DNA from: an uncultured Prevotellaceae bacterium
GTDB lineage: Bacteria > Bacteroidota > Bacteroidia > Bacteroidales > Bacteroidaceae
Assembly (NCBI GenBank): GCA_902770845.1
Contig: CACXUV010000048.1
Location: 1 to 33,988 of the forward strand
Length of the DNA stretch: 33,988 nt
Reading direction: 5' to 3'
The first letter of the stretch is position 1; every line of letters starts with the position of its first letter. Shown here piece after piece: positions 22,278 through 31,976 of this stretch. The notes beneath the pieces were generated by a model. It was given only the letters and a program-made list of their open reading frames with translations. It made no database searches and was not told the DNA's origin. The translations under genes were made by a program, and so were the position numbers.

Positions 22278-24323
22278 ATGCCAAGAACAAAAAAACAACT
22301 CATAGCCGAGGCCCCCAAGCACATTGGCCTCGTGCAGAACGACGGCTGGCTCGAACCCTTTGAGGATGCCATTCGCGGCCGTCACGACCACGCTTTGTGG
22401 AAACTGAACCAACTGACGCAGAACGGCAAGAAGACGCTCTCCGACTTTGCCACAGGCCACCTCTACTTCGGCCTGCACAAACTGGGACGTGGCTGGGTAT
22501 TCCGCGAGTGGGCACCCAACGCCACCGACATCTATCTCATTGGCGACTTCAACGACTGGAAGGAAGACGAACGCTATCGCTGCCACCGCATTGAAGGCAC
22601 GGGCAACTGGGAACTGAAGCTGAAGGAGAAAGACTTGCAGCACGGACAGCTCTACAAGATGAAAGTGAAGTGGAACGGCGGCGAAGGCGAGCGCATTCCA
22701 GCATGGTGCCGCCGCGTGGTGCAGGACGATGTGACCAAGATTTTCTCGGCTCAGGTGTGGAATCCCAAACAGCCCTACATCTGGAAGAAGGCCGGCTTCA
22801 AGCCCAAGAAGAACCCACTGCTCATCTATGAGTGCCACGTGGGCATGAGCCAGGATGCAGAGAAAGTGGGCACCTACAACGAGTTCCGCGAGAATGTGCT
22901 GCCACGTGTGGCCAAGGATGGCTACAACGCCATTCAGGTCATGGCCATTCAGGAGCACCCCTACTACGGTTCCTTTGGCTACCACGTCAGTTCGTTCTTT
23001 GCTCCCAGCAGCCGTTTCGGCACTCCCGAAGAACTGAAGGCCCTCATCGACGAGGCTCACAAGCTGGGCATCTCGGTCATCATGGATATTGTTCACTCGC
23101 ATGCCGTGAAGAACGAAGTGGAAGGCCTAGGCAACCTCTGTGGCGACCCCAATCAGTTCTTCTGCGCCGGCGACCGTCACGAGCACCCCGCATGGGATTC
23201 GCTCTGCTTCGACTACGGCAACGACAGCGTGAAGCATTTCCTGCTCTCCAACTGCAAGTACTGGCTCGAGGAGTTCCACTTCGACGGTTTCCGCTTCGAC
23301 GGCGTCACCTCGATGCTCTACTACAGCCACGGCCTGGGCGAGGCCTTCGGCGGCTATGGCGACTACTTCAACGGACATGAGGACGACGAGGCCATCTGCT
23401 ACCTCACACTGGCCAACCTGCTCATCCACGAGGTGAACCCCGATGCCATCACCATCGCCGAGGAGGTGAGCGGCATGCCTGGTCTGGCTGCCAAGTTCGA
23501 GGATGGCGGCTATGGCTTCGACTACCGCATGGCCATGAACATTCCCGACTTCTGGATTAAGACCATCAAGGAGCAGGCCGACGAGAACTGGAAACCTTCG
23601 TCGATATTCTGGGAGGTGAAGAACCGCCGCCCCGACGAGAAGACCATCAGCTACTGTGAAAGCCACGACCAGGCACTGGTGGGCGACAAGACCATCATCT
23701 TCCGCCTGATCGATGCCGACATGTACTGGCACTTCGCAAAGAAAGACATCAATGGCGTGGCCGAGCGAGGCATTGCCCTGCACAAGATGATCCGACTGGT
23801 GACGGCGGCTGCCATCAACGGCGGCTATCTGAACTTCATGGGCAACGAGTTCGGACATCCGGAATGGATTGACTTCCCACGCGAAGGCAACGGCTGGTCG
23901 TACAAGTATGCACGCCGACAGTGGAACCTGGTGGACAACCAGGAGCTGTGCTACCACTGGCTGGGCGACTTCGACCGCGAGATGCTGAAGGTAATCAAGA
24001 GCGTCCGCAACTTCCAGAACAAACCCGTGGTAGAGATCTGGCACAACGATGGCGACCAGGTGCTGGCCTTCATGCGTGGCGACCTGCTCTTTGTGTTCAA
24101 CTTCTCCCCCACCCAATCGTTCACCGACTACGGATTCCTGGTGCCCACAGGCTCGTATGACGTGGTGTTGAACACCGACTCGAAGGACTTTGGCGGCTTT
24201 GGCTTTGCCGACGACACCATGACTCACTTCACCAACTACGACCCACTCTACGTGAACGACCACAAGGAGTGGCTCAAGCTCTACATCCCCGCCCGTTCGG
24301 CTGTGGTCCTGAAGAAGAATTGA
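22278..24323 (+). CDS. glgB: 1,4-alpha-glucan branching enzyme
   Basis: Forms alpha-1,6 branches in glycogen (681 aa). An N-terminal CBM48-type module is seen (FREWAPNATDIYLIGDFNDW, about residues 75-95). The GH13 catalytic barrel follows, with IQVMAIQEHPYYGSFGYHV, the nucleophile D341 in FRFDGVTS, the acid/base E395 in IAEEVSG and the transition-state Asp D464 in ESHDQALVGD. A C-terminal all-beta domain ends near residue 680. The sequence resembles the eukaryote-like, GH13_8-type branching enzymes found in Bacteroidetes. No other glycogen genes are adjacent, although a second GH13 enzyme lies 2 kb downstream. Confidence 0.95.
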   Translation: MPRTKKQLIAEAPKHIGLVQNDGWLEPFEDAIRGRHDHALWKLNQLTQNGKKTLSDFATGHLYFGLHKLGRGWVFREWAPNATDIYLIGDFNDWKEDERYRCHRIEGTGNWELKLKEKDLQHGQLYKMKVKWNGGEGERIPAWCRRVVQDDVTKIFSAQVWNPKQPYIWKKAGFKPKKNPLLIYECHVGMSQDAEKVGTYNEFRENVLPRVAKDGYNAIQVMAIQEHPYYGSFGYHVSSFFAPSSRFGTPEELKALIDEAHKLGISVIMDIVHSHAVKNEVEGLGNLCGDPNQFFCAGDRHEHPAWDSLCFDYGNDSVKHFLLSNCKYWLEEFHFDGFRFDGVTSMLYYSHGLGEAFGGYGDYFNGHEDDEAICYLTLANLLIHEVNPDAITIAEEVSGMPGLAAKFEDGGYGFDYRMAMNIPDFWIKTIKEQADENWKPSSIFWEVKNRRPDEKTISYCESHDQALVGDKTIIFRLIDADMYWHFAKKDINGVAERGIALHKMIRLVTAAAINGGYLNFMGNEFGHPEWIDFPREGNGWSYKYARRQWNLVDNQELCYHWLGDFDREMLKVIKSVRNFQNKPVVEIWHNDGDQVLAFMRGDLLFVFNFSPTQSFTDYGFLVPTGSYDVVLNTDSKDFGGFGFADDTMTHFTNYDPLYVNDHKEWLKLYIPARSAVVLKKN

Positions 24324-24332
24324 GCGTTGTAA

Positions 24333-25490
24333 ATGAAGTATCACGATCCATATAAGAAAAACGGCACCATCACTACGCAAGTGATGTGTGCCGTTGTCTT
24401 TTCTGCCTTTTCCCTTGCCTGGCTCTATTTTTTCCAAGCCGATGTACTGGCCGTGGGGCAGCATATACTGAGCAAGGGTCAGACCAGCTACGACCGCACA
24501 CTGGGTGCTGTGCTCATCACTGGTGCGCTCATGGCACTGCAGCAAATAGTGGCTTTTGTCACCCGACTGCGCCGTCGCACCCACGCACTCACCTATCTGC
24601 CCTCCATGCTGCTGCTAGCCATCATCAGCCATGTGGATCCCGACGTGGGACAGCATGCATGCAGCAGCATTTGGTGCTGGGCCATTCCCACTATACTGGT
24701 GCTCTGGCTCCTGGTGGTATGGCTGGCACGAAAGATAAGCCCCTCTGACAAGGACAATGAACCCACGGGGCTTTTTTCGCGACGCGTGTGGCTGAACATG
24801 CTGCAAATGGTCTGCATGATGCTGGCCGTGGCTGCCATCAGCAACACCAATGCCGTGTTCCACTACAGGGCCCACGCCGAAACAGCACTGCTGCAGGGCA
24901 ACATAGACGAAGCGCTGAGAGTGGGCGAAGAGTCGCATGAAACCAATTGCCATCTGACCATGCTGCGCGCCTATGCCCTGTCGCTGAAACGACAGCTGGG
25001 AGAGCGTCTGTTTGAGTATCCCATTGCAGGAAGTGGCAGCGACCTGCTGCCATTGCGCGGCAGCAAATCGCGCACACTGCTCATCAGCCCCGACAGCATC
25101 TTCCGCCATCTGGGCGCACGGCCTGTGGGCATCAACCAAACGGCACACTATCTGGAACTGCTGGAAAAAGACTCGCTGGCCACACCGGCTGCAGCCGACT
25201 ACAAACTGTGTGGCATGCTCATCGACCGCGACATCGACCGCTTCGCGCGTACCTTATCTTATTATTATAAGGTCAACGACTCACTGCCACGCCACTACCG
25301 CGAAGCACTCACGCTCTATGCCCACCGCCGGTCGCACCCCGTGACCGTCTACAGCAACGCCGTGATGGACGAAGACTGGGCCAACCTGCAGCAACTGGAG
25401 GCCCAATTTCCTCTATACAGCGAGCGCAAGGCCAGGGTGGCCAGCCAATACAAAGGCAGCTACTGGTACTATTATTTCTATGAGAAATGA
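24333..25490 (+). CDS. DUF6057-like membrane protein
   Basis: A 385-residue protein with an N-terminal membrane region of about five helices (roughly residues 15-37, 55-77, 83-100, 112-133 and 155-175) and a soluble C-terminal half containing helical, TPR-like stretches (HAETALLQGNIDEALRVGEES). The pattern and the YYKVNDSLPRHYREAL and final YWYYYFYEK parts match the DUF6057 family of Bacteroidales, as I recall it. Function is unknown. It starts 9 bases after the glgB stop and is probably co-transcribed. An AT-rich hairpin (25251-25273) lies inside the coding sequence and probably only reflects the TLSYYYK codons. Confidence 0.8.
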   Translation: MKYHDPYKKNGTITTQVMCAVVFSAFSLAWLYFFQADVLAVGQHILSKGQTSYDRTLGAVLITGALMALQQIVAFVTRLRRRTHALTYLPSMLLLAIISHVDPDVGQHACSSIWCWAIPTILVLWLLVVWLARKISPSDKDNEPTGLFSRRVWLNMLQMVCMMLAVAAISNTNAVFHYRAHAETALLQGNIDEALRVGEESHETNCHLTMLRAYALSLKRQLGERLFEYPIAGSGSDLLPLRGSKSRTLLISPDSIFRHLGARPVGINQTAHYLELLEKDSLATPAAADYKLCGMLIDRDIDRFARTLSYYYKVNDSLPRHYREALTLYAHRRSHPVTVYSNAVMDEDWANLQQLEAQFPLYSERKARVASQYKGSYWYYYFYEK

Positions 25491-25532
25491 CACTTTTTCC
25501 CTAAAAAGAGCCAATACTAAAGAAAAAAGTAG

Positions 25533-25540
25533 TAATTTTG
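25533..25540 (+). promoter_or_regulatory. -7 box of fabD
   Basis: TAATTTTG matches the consensus and ends 44 bases before the fabD ATG. No TTTG stands at the expected -33 position. Confidence 0.5.
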
Positions 25541-25584
25541 CATCCGCAAAAAATTATAACAACAAAACTTGATAAAAACTGAAG

Positions 25585-26475
25585 ATGAAAGCATTTGTTT
25601 TTCCCGGACAGGGAGCACAGTTTGTTGGTATGGGCAAAGACCTGTACGACAACAACGCCACAGCAAAAGAACTTTTTGAGAAAGCCAACGATATTCTGGG
25701 CTACCGCATCACCGACATCATGTTTGAAGGAACCGACGACGACCTGAAGCAGACCAAGGTCACACAGCCAGCCGTATTTCTGCACTCCGTCATTTCGGCC
25801 ATCTGCATGGGCGATGCCTTCCAGCCCCAAATGACTGCCGGCCACTCGCTGGGCGAGTTTTCTGCCCTGGTTGCTGCAGGTGCACTCTCATTCGAAGACG
25901 GACTGCGCCTGGTCTACGCCCGTGCCATGGCCATGCAGAAAGCCTGCGAGGCTCAGCCCTCGACCATGGCTGCCATCATTGCACTGCCCGATGAGAAGAT
26001 TGAGGAAATCTGCGCCGAAGTGTCAAAGATGGGCAAGGGCGTAGTGGTTCCTGCCAACTACAACTGCCCCGGCCAGCTGGTCATCAGCGGAAACATTGAC
26101 GCCATCAACGAGGCGTGCGAGCAGCTGAAGGCCGCCGGTGCCAAGCGCGCACTGCCCCTGAAGGTGGGCGGTGCCTTCCACTCGCCACTCATGCAGCCTG
26201 CCAAGGACGAACTGCAGGCAGCTATCGAGAAGACAGAGTTCAAGGAGCCCATGTGCCCCGTTTATCAGAACGTGGACGGCAAGCCCCACACCAATCCCGC
26301 AGAAATCAAGCAAAACCTGATTGCCCAGCTCACCAGCAGCGTGCGCTGGACACAGTGTGTGCAGTCGATGATTGCCGATGGCGCCACCGACTTCACCGAG
26401 TGTGGTCCCGGCAAGGCCCTGCAAGGCATGATTGCCAAGATTGACCGCAACGTGACTGCACACGGAATAGAATAA
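25585..26475 (+). CDS. fabD: Malonyl CoA-acyl carrier protein transacylase
   Basis: Transfers malonyl groups from CoA to acyl carrier protein for fatty acid synthesis (296 aa). Conserved blocks are FPGQGAQFVGMG (residues 4-15), the active-site GHSLGEFSAL with Ser88, and GGAFHSPLM with catalytic His199. QLTSSVRWTQ and ECGPGKALQGM complete the family pattern. It has its own -7 box and is followed 23 bases later by a GH13 gene on the same strand. No other fatty acid synthesis genes are adjacent. Confidence 0.95.
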   Translation: MKAFVFPGQGAQFVGMGKDLYDNNATAKELFEKANDILGYRITDIMFEGTDDDLKQTKVTQPAVFLHSVISAICMGDAFQPQMTAGHSLGEFSALVAAGALSFEDGLRLVYARAMAMQKACEAQPSTMAAIIALPDEKIEEICAEVSKMGKGVVVPANYNCPGQLVISGNIDAINEACEQLKAAGAKRALPLKVGGAFHSPLMQPAKDELQAAIEKTEFKEPMCPVYQNVDGKPHTNPAEIKQNLIAQLTSSVRWTQCVQSMIADGATDFTECGPGKALQGMIAKIDRNVTAHGIE

Positions 26476-26498
26476 GAAGACAACATCTACAAGCCTAC

Positions 26499-28148
26499 AT
26501 GAAACAGAAGATCATTATCTATCAAGTACTGCCCCGCCTCTATGGCAACCGCAACACCACACGCAAGGAGAACGGTTCCATTGAGGAAAACGGATCGGGC
26601 AAGATGAACGACTTCACCTCGTCGGAACTGAAGAAAATACGTGAGAAAGGCATTACCCACGTATGGTACACTGGCATCATTCGCCACGCCACCCAGACCG
26701 ACTATAAATCCTTTGGCATTCCGCGCCAGCATCCTGCCGTGATCAAAGGCAAGGCCGGTTCGCCCTACGCCATTGCCGACTATTACGACGTGGATCCCGA
26801 CTTGGCCGTGAACGTGGAGAACCGCATGGACGAGTTCGAGAAGTTGCTGAGCCGCACGCACCGAGCCGGACTGAAGTTCATCATCGACTTTGTGCCCAAC
26901 CATGTAGCCCGCCAGTACAAGTCCATCTGCAAGCCACGTGGTGTGAAAGACCTGGGAACAGGCGACAATCAGGAAAAGGGCTTCGACCCGCAGAACAACT
27001 TCTACTATTGTCCTGGCCAGTCGCTTTCGCCCTACTTCGACACCTATCACGGCGAAAAGCAGCCCTATGAAGAAACTCCGGCCAAGGCCACTGGCAATGA
27101 CCACTTCGACAATGCCCCCGGCATGAACGATTGGTATGAGACAGTGAAGCTGAACTACGGCGTAGACTATTATGCCGGACGCGTAGGCCACTTCGACCCC
27201 ATCCCTTCAACCTGGAAGAAGATGCTCCACATCCTGCTGTTCTGGGCTGGCAAGGGCGTCGATGCTTTCCGCTGCGACATGGCCGAAATGGTGCCTGCCG
27301 AGTTCTGGGCATGGGCCACCAAGCAGGTCAAGGAGAAATTCCCCGAGATTATCTTCATCGGTGAAGTTTATAATCCCAATGAATACCGCAACTACCTGGC
27401 TTCGGGCTTCGACTACCTCTACGACAAGGTGGGCATGTACGACACCATGCGCAACGTGATTTGCCATCGCAGCAACACCAATGCCATCACCCAGGCATGG
27501 CAGGCATGCGACGACATTCGCGACCACATGCTCTACTTCCTGGAGAACCACGACGAGCAACGCATTGCCAGCGACTTCTTTGCCGGCAACGGACGCAAGG
27601 CCATGCCGGCACTCATCGTCAACGCCCTGATGCAGCAGAACCCGTTCATGGTCTATGCAGGCCAGGAGTATGGCGAGCGCGGTATGGACAAGGAAGGCTT
27701 CAGCGGACAGGATGGCAAGACCACCATCTTCGACTACTGGTCGATTGACACGCTTTGCCGTGCCGATGCCAACCAGCTGTCGGCTGAGGAAAAGCAACTG
27801 GCCGATGTCTACTCAAAGGTGCTCAACTTTGCCCGCAAGGAGAAAGCCATTGCCGAAGGCGAGATGTTCGACCTTATGTATGTGAATCAGCAGTACCAGC
27901 GCCAGTATGCCTTCCTGCGCAAGGCTGGCAAAGAGATGGTGCTGGTGGTAGCCAACTTCGACGACGCCCCTGTGCAAATGAACCTCACCCTGCCAGCCCA
28001 TGCCTTCGACTGCCTGGGCATCAAGGAAAAGGTCTACACAGCCACCGAGCTGTTCAGTGGTGCATCGTTCGAACTGGAGCTGCAAAAGGACGATGTGCTG
28101 GAACTGCACATGGCCCCCTACGACGGCATCGTATGCAAAATAAAATAG
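26499..28148 (+). CDS. GH13 alpha-amylase family glycosidase
   Basis: A 549-residue cytoplasmic alpha-glucan-active enzyme; no signal peptide. The catalytic triad is visible: D260 in DAFRCDMAEM, E289 in IFIGEVYNP and D352 in ENHDEQR. FIIDFVPNHVARQ is region I of the family. A C-terminal beta domain follows (QRQYAFLRKAGKEMVLVVANFDDAPVQMN). The exact specificity (alpha-amylase, maltodextrin hydrolase or similar) cannot be read from sequence. Together with glgB it suggests intracellular glycogen or maltodextrin use. The next gene starts 2 bases after its stop, or overlaps it by 16 bases from an earlier ATG. Confidence 0.9.
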   Translation: MKQKIIIYQVLPRLYGNRNTTRKENGSIEENGSGKMNDFTSSELKKIREKGITHVWYTGIIRHATQTDYKSFGIPRQHPAVIKGKAGSPYAIADYYDVDPDLAVNVENRMDEFEKLLSRTHRAGLKFIIDFVPNHVARQYKSICKPRGVKDLGTGDNQEKGFDPQNNFYYCPGQSLSPYFDTYHGEKQPYEETPAKATGNDHFDNAPGMNDWYETVKLNYGVDYYAGRVGHFDPIPSTWKKMLHILLFWAGKGVDAFRCDMAEMVPAEFWAWATKQVKEKFPEIIFIGEVYNPNEYRNYLASGFDYLYDKVGMYDTMRNVICHRSNTNAITQAWQACDDIRDHMLYFLENHDEQRIASDFFAGNGRKAMPALIVNALMQQNPFMVYAGQEYGERGMDKEGFSGQDGKTTIFDYWSIDTLCRADANQLSAEEKQLADVYSKVLNFARKEKAIAEGEMFDLMYVNQQYQRQYAFLRKAGKEMVLVVANFDDAPVQMNLTLPAHAFDCLGIKEKVYTATELFSGASFELELQKDDVLELHMAPYDGIVCKIK

Positions 28149-28150
28149 CA

Positions 28151-28615
28151 ATGACACCCGAACTGAACGACCACAACAAGGACGAGTTTCCCCCAGCCCA
28201 CACGGCGGAGCATCTGCTCAACCAGACCATGATACGGCTTTTTAGTTGCGGTCGCAGCTATAATGCCCATGTGGAACGGAAGAAAAGCAAGATGAGCTTT
28301 CATCTGGACCACAAGCCCGACCGCAAGGAAGAGCGCGAGATAGAACGGCGAATGAACGAACTGATAGAGCAGGATTTGCCCGTGACGTTCGAGTTCGTCA
28401 CACGCGACAATCTTCCCGAAGGCATTCAGCTCGACCGCCTGCCCAGCGATGCCAGCGAAACAATCCGTTTGGTGCGCATAGGCGACTACGACGTTTGCCC
28501 CTGCATTGGCAAGCATGTGCGCAGCACCGCCCAGATAGGACGCTTCGAAATGCTGGGCACCAACTGGGATGAAATGGAACGCTCGTTCCGCGTGCGGTTC
28601 AAAATTGTTCAGTAG
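28151..28615 (+). CDS. AlaX-like alanyl-tRNA editing domain protein
   Basis: A 154-residue free-standing homologue of the AlaRS editing domain, expected to deacylate mischarged Ser- or Gly-tRNA(Ala). The zinc-site motif H17-T-A-E-H21 is present, with its partner CPCIGKHV (Cys-x3-His) near residue 120. AQIGRFEMLG follows, as in AlaX proteins. I chose the ATG at 28151; an in-frame ATG at 28133 overlaps the upstream gene by 16 bases. A strong terminator follows the gene, so the unit fabD-GH13-AlaX ends here. Confidence 0.85.
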   Translation: MTPELNDHNKDEFPPAHTAEHLLNQTMIRLFSCGRSYNAHVERKKSKMSFHLDHKPDRKEEREIERRMNELIEQDLPVTFEFVTRDNLPEGIQLDRLPSDASETIRLVRIGDYDVCPCIGKHVRSTAQIGRFEMLGTNWDEMERSFRVRFKIVQ

Positions 28616-28628
28616 TATCAACACTGCA

Positions 28629-28675
28629 AGAAGAGACCCATGCCACACTGTTTGGCCATGCGGTCTCTTTTTGCA
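28629..28675 (+). terminator. Terminator after the AlaX-like gene
   Basis: AAGAGACC (28631-28638) pairs with GGTCTCTT (28662-28669). An inner stem is formed by CATGCCA and TGGCCATGC with small bulges, and a run of T follows. Confidence 0.8.
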
Positions 28676-28705
28676 CAAAAACAAAGAAACACAAGCAATC
28701 ACATC

Positions 28706-29761
28706 ATGAAAAAAGGAGACAAAGTAAGATTTCTGAATGAGATAGGAGGCGGTCGCGTGGCCGGTTTCCAAGGCAATGACATTGTGCTGGTAGAAGATGC
28801 CGACGGCTTCGAAGTGCCCATGCGCATCAGCGAAGTGGTGGTCATTGGCGAAGAGAACTACGAAACGCAGCACATTGTTGAGATGAAGCAACAGGAACAG
28901 CAAGAAGAGAAAGAGGTGGAGCCTGCCGACAGGCCCATCACCTTCAAGACACAACCCGAGGAACGCAAGGGCGGCGAACAACTGTCGGCCTATCTGGCCT
29001 TCGTGCCCATCGACATGAAGGAACTCACACAGACACGCTTCGAAGCCTACTTCATCAACGATTCCAACTACTACATGCGCTTCAGCTATCTCTCTTCCGA
29101 AGGCAACAGCTGGCACCTCCGCACCACTGCCGAGGTGGAACCCAACACCAAGCTGTATATCGAAGAGTTCGGACGCGAAATCCTGAACGAACTGGAGCGT
29201 GTTGCCGTGCAGATCCTGCCCTACAAGCGCGACAAGAACTTCCTGCTGAAGCCAGCCGTCGATGCCCAGTTCCGCATTGATGCCGTGAAGTTCTACAAGC
29301 TGCACACCTTTCAGGAAAACGACTATTTTGAACAGCCGGCACTCATCTACCCCATCATCGAAAACGACCGGCCGCTGAAGCCGCTCTTCGTTGATCCCAA
29401 GCGACTGAAGGAAGAGATGTTTCAGAAGAAGGAAGAGCAAAAGCCACGTCCGCTTATCACGCCAGCCCACAAAGAGGGCGGCCCCATCGTGGTGGACCTG
29501 CATGCCGACGAGATTTTGGAGTCTACCCAAGGCATGACGCCCACCGACATTCTGAACTACCAGCTGGACGTGTTCAGAAAAACGCTGAAGGAATATGAAA
29601 AAAAGAAAGGCACGCGCATTGTCTTCATCCACGGCAAAGGTGAAGGCGTGCTGCGCCGCGCACTCCTCAACGACCTGCAATACCGCTTCAAGCAATACAG
29701 CCATCAGGATGCTTCATTTCAGGAATACAGCTATGGAGCCACGCAAGTGACCATCCGTTAA
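28706..29761 (+). CDS. DUF2027 and Smr domain protein
   Basis: A 351-residue protein with an N-terminal DUF2027-type region beginning MKKGDKVRFLNEIGGGRVAGF (a small beta domain). A Gln/Glu-rich, probably coiled linker follows (about residues 68-85), then a central beta-rich domain. The C-terminal Smr domain has VVDLHADE (D-x-H motif) and VFIHGKGEGVLRRAL. Smr domains are nucleases or nucleic-acid binders found at the end of MutS2, and the DUF2027-Smr architecture is common in Bacteroidetes. The role is unproven; ribosome or RNA quality control is one inference. The upstream terminator shows it is a separate transcription unit. Confidence 0.87.
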   Translation: MKKGDKVRFLNEIGGGRVAGFQGNDIVLVEDADGFEVPMRISEVVVIGEENYETQHIVEMKQQEQQEEKEVEPADRPITFKTQPEERKGGEQLSAYLAFVPIDMKELTQTRFEAYFINDSNYYMRFSYLSSEGNSWHLRTTAEVEPNTKLYIEEFGREILNELERVAVQILPYKRDKNFLLKPAVDAQFRIDAVKFYKLHTFQENDYFEQPALIYPIIENDRPLKPLFVDPKRLKEEMFQKKEEQKPRPLITPAHKEGGPIVVDLHADEILESTQGMTPTDILNYQLDVFRKTLKEYEKKKGTRIVFIHGKGEGVLRRALLNDLQYRFKQYSHQDASFQEYSYGATQVTIR

Positions 29762-29788
29762 GGCCGTTTTTGCAGCGTTTTTGCAAAA

Positions 29789-29804
29789 TTCTTTCAAGAA
29801 AGAA
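29789..29804 (+). repeat. Dyad TTCTTTC-AA-GAAAGAA upstream of tkt
   Basis: Two perfect 7-base arms flank a 2-base centre, 22 bases upstream of the -7 box and about at the expected -33 position. It could be an operator, or the remains of a terminator for the upstream gene, but there is no T-run after it. Confidence 0.4.
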
Positions 29805-29826
29805 CGGTATTATAAATAAAAAGACG

Positions 29827-29834
29827 TATATTTG
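29827..29834 (+). promoter_or_regulatory. -7 box of tkt
   Basis: TATATTTG matches the -7 consensus and ends 47 bases before the transketolase ATG. The -33 TTTG is not recognisable. Confidence 0.55.
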
Positions 29835-29881
29835 CAACCTAATTACTAACTAACAAACAAACCCAATAAAAAACGATTGTT

Positions 29882-31897
29882 ATGGTAAACGACAACAAAG
29901 TAATGTACAAGGCAGCCGACAACATCCGAATTTTGGCTGCCTCGATGGTAGAAAAAGCCAAGAGCGGACATCCTGGTGGTGCCATGGGCGGTGCCGACTT
30001 TATCAACACGCTCTACAGCGAGTTCCTGGTCTACGATCCCGAGAACCCCTCATGGGAAGGACGCGACCGCTTCTTCCTGGATCCCGGCCACATGGCTCCG
30101 ATGCTCTACTCTCAGCTTTGCCTCATCGGAAAATACACACTCGACGACCTGCAGCAGCTGCGCCAGTGGGGTTCGGTGACCCCCGGCCACCCCGAGCGCG
30201 AGATTGCACGCGGCATTGAGAACACATCCGGTCCTCTGGGCCAGGGCCACACCTTTGCCGTGGGTGCCGCCATCGCAGCCAAGTTCCTGAAGGCTCGTCT
30301 GGGCAACGTGATGAACCAGACCATCTACGCCTACATCTCCGACGGTGGCGTGCAGGAAGAGATTTCGCAGGGTGCAGGTCGCATTGCCGGAACACTGGGA
30401 CTCGACAACCTCATCATGTTCTATGATGCCAACGATATTCAGCTTTCCACACGCACCGAAGTGGTGACCGTGGAAGACACAGCCAAGAAATACGAGGCTT
30501 GGGGCTGGTATGTGCAGAAAATCAACGGCAATGACGTTGACCAGATTCGCGAGGCCATCAAGAAGGCTCAGGCCGAAAAGGAGCGTCCCAGCCTGATTAT
30601 TGGCCACTGCATCATGGGCAAGGGTGCCCGCAAGGCCGATGGCAGCAGCTACGAGAGCAACTGCGCCACACACGGTGCACCTCTGGGTGGCGATGCCTAC
30701 ATCAACACGATGAAGAACCTGGGTGCCGATCCCGAGAATCCCTTCCAGATCTTCCCCGAAGTGAAGGAGCTCTATGCAAAGCGTGCTGAGGAGCTGAAGA
30801 AGATTGTGACCCAGCGCTATGCCGAAAAGGCCGAGTGGGCCAAGGGTCATCCCGAGCAGGCCAAGCAGCTGGAAGAGTGGTTCAGCGGCAAGGCACCGAA
30901 GATTGACTGGAGCAAGGTGCAGCAGAAGGCTGGTGCAGCCACGCGCGGTGCTTCGGCCACCGTGCTGAGCGTACTGGCAGAGCAGGTGCCCAACATGATT
31001 TGTGCATCGGCCGACCTTTCCAACTCAGACAAGACCGACGGTTTCCTGAAGAAGACCCACAACATTGTGCGCGGCGACTTCAGCGGTGCTTTCTTCCAGG
31101 CAGGTGTGGCCGAGCTCACGATGGCTTGCTGCTGCATTGGCATGGCCCTGCATGGCGGTGTGATTCCCGCTTGCGGCACGTTCTTTGTGTTCAGCGACTA
31201 CATGAAGCCCGCCGTTCGCATGGCAGCCCTGATGGAACTGCCCGTGAAGTTCATCTGGACTCACGACGCCTTCCGCGTGGGCGAAGACGGTCCCACCCAT
31301 GAGCCCGTGGAGCAGGAAGCACAGATTCGCCTGATGGAGAAGCTGAAGAACCACCACGGCAAGAACTCAGTGCTGGTTGTTCGCCCTGCCGATGCCGAAG
31401 AGACCACCGTTTGCTGGCGCATGGCCATGGAGAACACCGAGACGCCCACGGCCCTCATCTTCTCTCGTCAGAACATTGAGATGCTGCCCGAAGGCAACGA
31501 CTACTCGCAGGCCACCAAGGGTGCCTATGTCGTGGCTGGCAGCGACGAGAACTACGACGTGATTCTGCTGGCATCCGGTTCAGAAGTTTCCACGCTCGAG
31601 GCTGGTGCCGAACTGCTGCGCAAGGATGGCGTGAAGGTGCGCATCGTGAGCGTTCCTTCAGAAGGTCTGTTCCGTTCGCAGTCTGCCGAATATCAGCAGA
31701 GCGTGCTGCCTGCCGGCAAGAAGAAGTTCGGTCTCACGGCTGGTCTGCCCGTAACGCTCGAAGGTCTTGTTGGTGCCGACGGTTGCGTTTGGGGTCTGCA
31801 GAGCTTCGGCTTCTCGGCTCCCTACAAGGTGCTCGACGAAAAGCTGGGCTACACTGGCCAGAACGTTTATGAGCAGGTGAAGAAACTGCTGGCCTAA
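29882..31897 (+). CDS. tkt: Transketolase
   Basis: Thiamine-diphosphate enzyme of the non-oxidative pentose phosphate pathway (671 aa, full length). Motifs include KSGHPGGAMGGAD (about residues 25-37), GPLGQGHTFAVGAA and the ThDP/Mg site beginning D154-G-G-V-Q-E-E and ending near DANDI. The pyrimidine domain ends in WTHDAFRVGEDGPTHEPVEQ. A C-terminal domain (VILLASGSEVSTLEAGAELL) completes the protein. It has its own -7 box and is followed by a strong terminator. With prs it links sugar metabolism to nucleotide synthesis. Confidence 0.95.
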   Translation: MVNDNKVMYKAADNIRILAASMVEKAKSGHPGGAMGGADFINTLYSEFLVYDPENPSWEGRDRFFLDPGHMAPMLYSQLCLIGKYTLDDLQQLRQWGSVTPGHPEREIARGIENTSGPLGQGHTFAVGAAIAAKFLKARLGNVMNQTIYAYISDGGVQEEISQGAGRIAGTLGLDNLIMFYDANDIQLSTRTEVVTVEDTAKKYEAWGWYVQKINGNDVDQIREAIKKAQAEKERPSLIIGHCIMGKGARKADGSSYESNCATHGAPLGGDAYINTMKNLGADPENPFQIFPEVKELYAKRAEELKKIVTQRYAEKAEWAKGHPEQAKQLEEWFSGKAPKIDWSKVQQKAGAATRGASATVLSVLAEQVPNMICASADLSNSDKTDGFLKKTHNIVRGDFSGAFFQAGVAELTMACCCIGMALHGGVIPACGTFFVFSDYMKPAVRMAALMELPVKFIWTHDAFRVGEDGPTHEPVEQEAQIRLMEKLKNHHGKNSVLVVRPADAEETTVCWRMAMENTETPTALIFSRQNIEMLPEGNDYSQATKGAYVVAGSDENYDVILLASGSEVSTLEAGAELLRKDGVKVRIVSVPSEGLFRSQSAEYQQSVLPAGKKKFGLTAGLPVTLEGLVGADGCVWGLQSFGFSAPYKVLDEKLGYTGQNVYEQVKKLLA

Positions 31898-31929
31898 GCA
31901 AGCGGCTGCTGTCCAAGCAATACGACAAG

Positions 31930-31974
31930 AAGAGGATGTGCTCTGCATTTGAGCACATCCTCTTTCTTTTTCTG
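31930..31974 (+). terminator. Terminator of tkt
   Basis: A perfect 14-bp stem (31930-31943 with 31951-31964) with loop TGCATTT is followed by a T-rich tail. It is the strongest hairpin in the window after the rnf terminator. Confidence 0.9.
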
Positions 31975-31976
31975 TG

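Noticed and set aside
25251..25273. Hairpin ACCTTAT/ATAAGGT inside the DUF6057 gene as a regulatory element
   Set aside because: It lies well inside coding sequence, the stem is only 7 bp, and it is explained by the codons for TLSYYYK.
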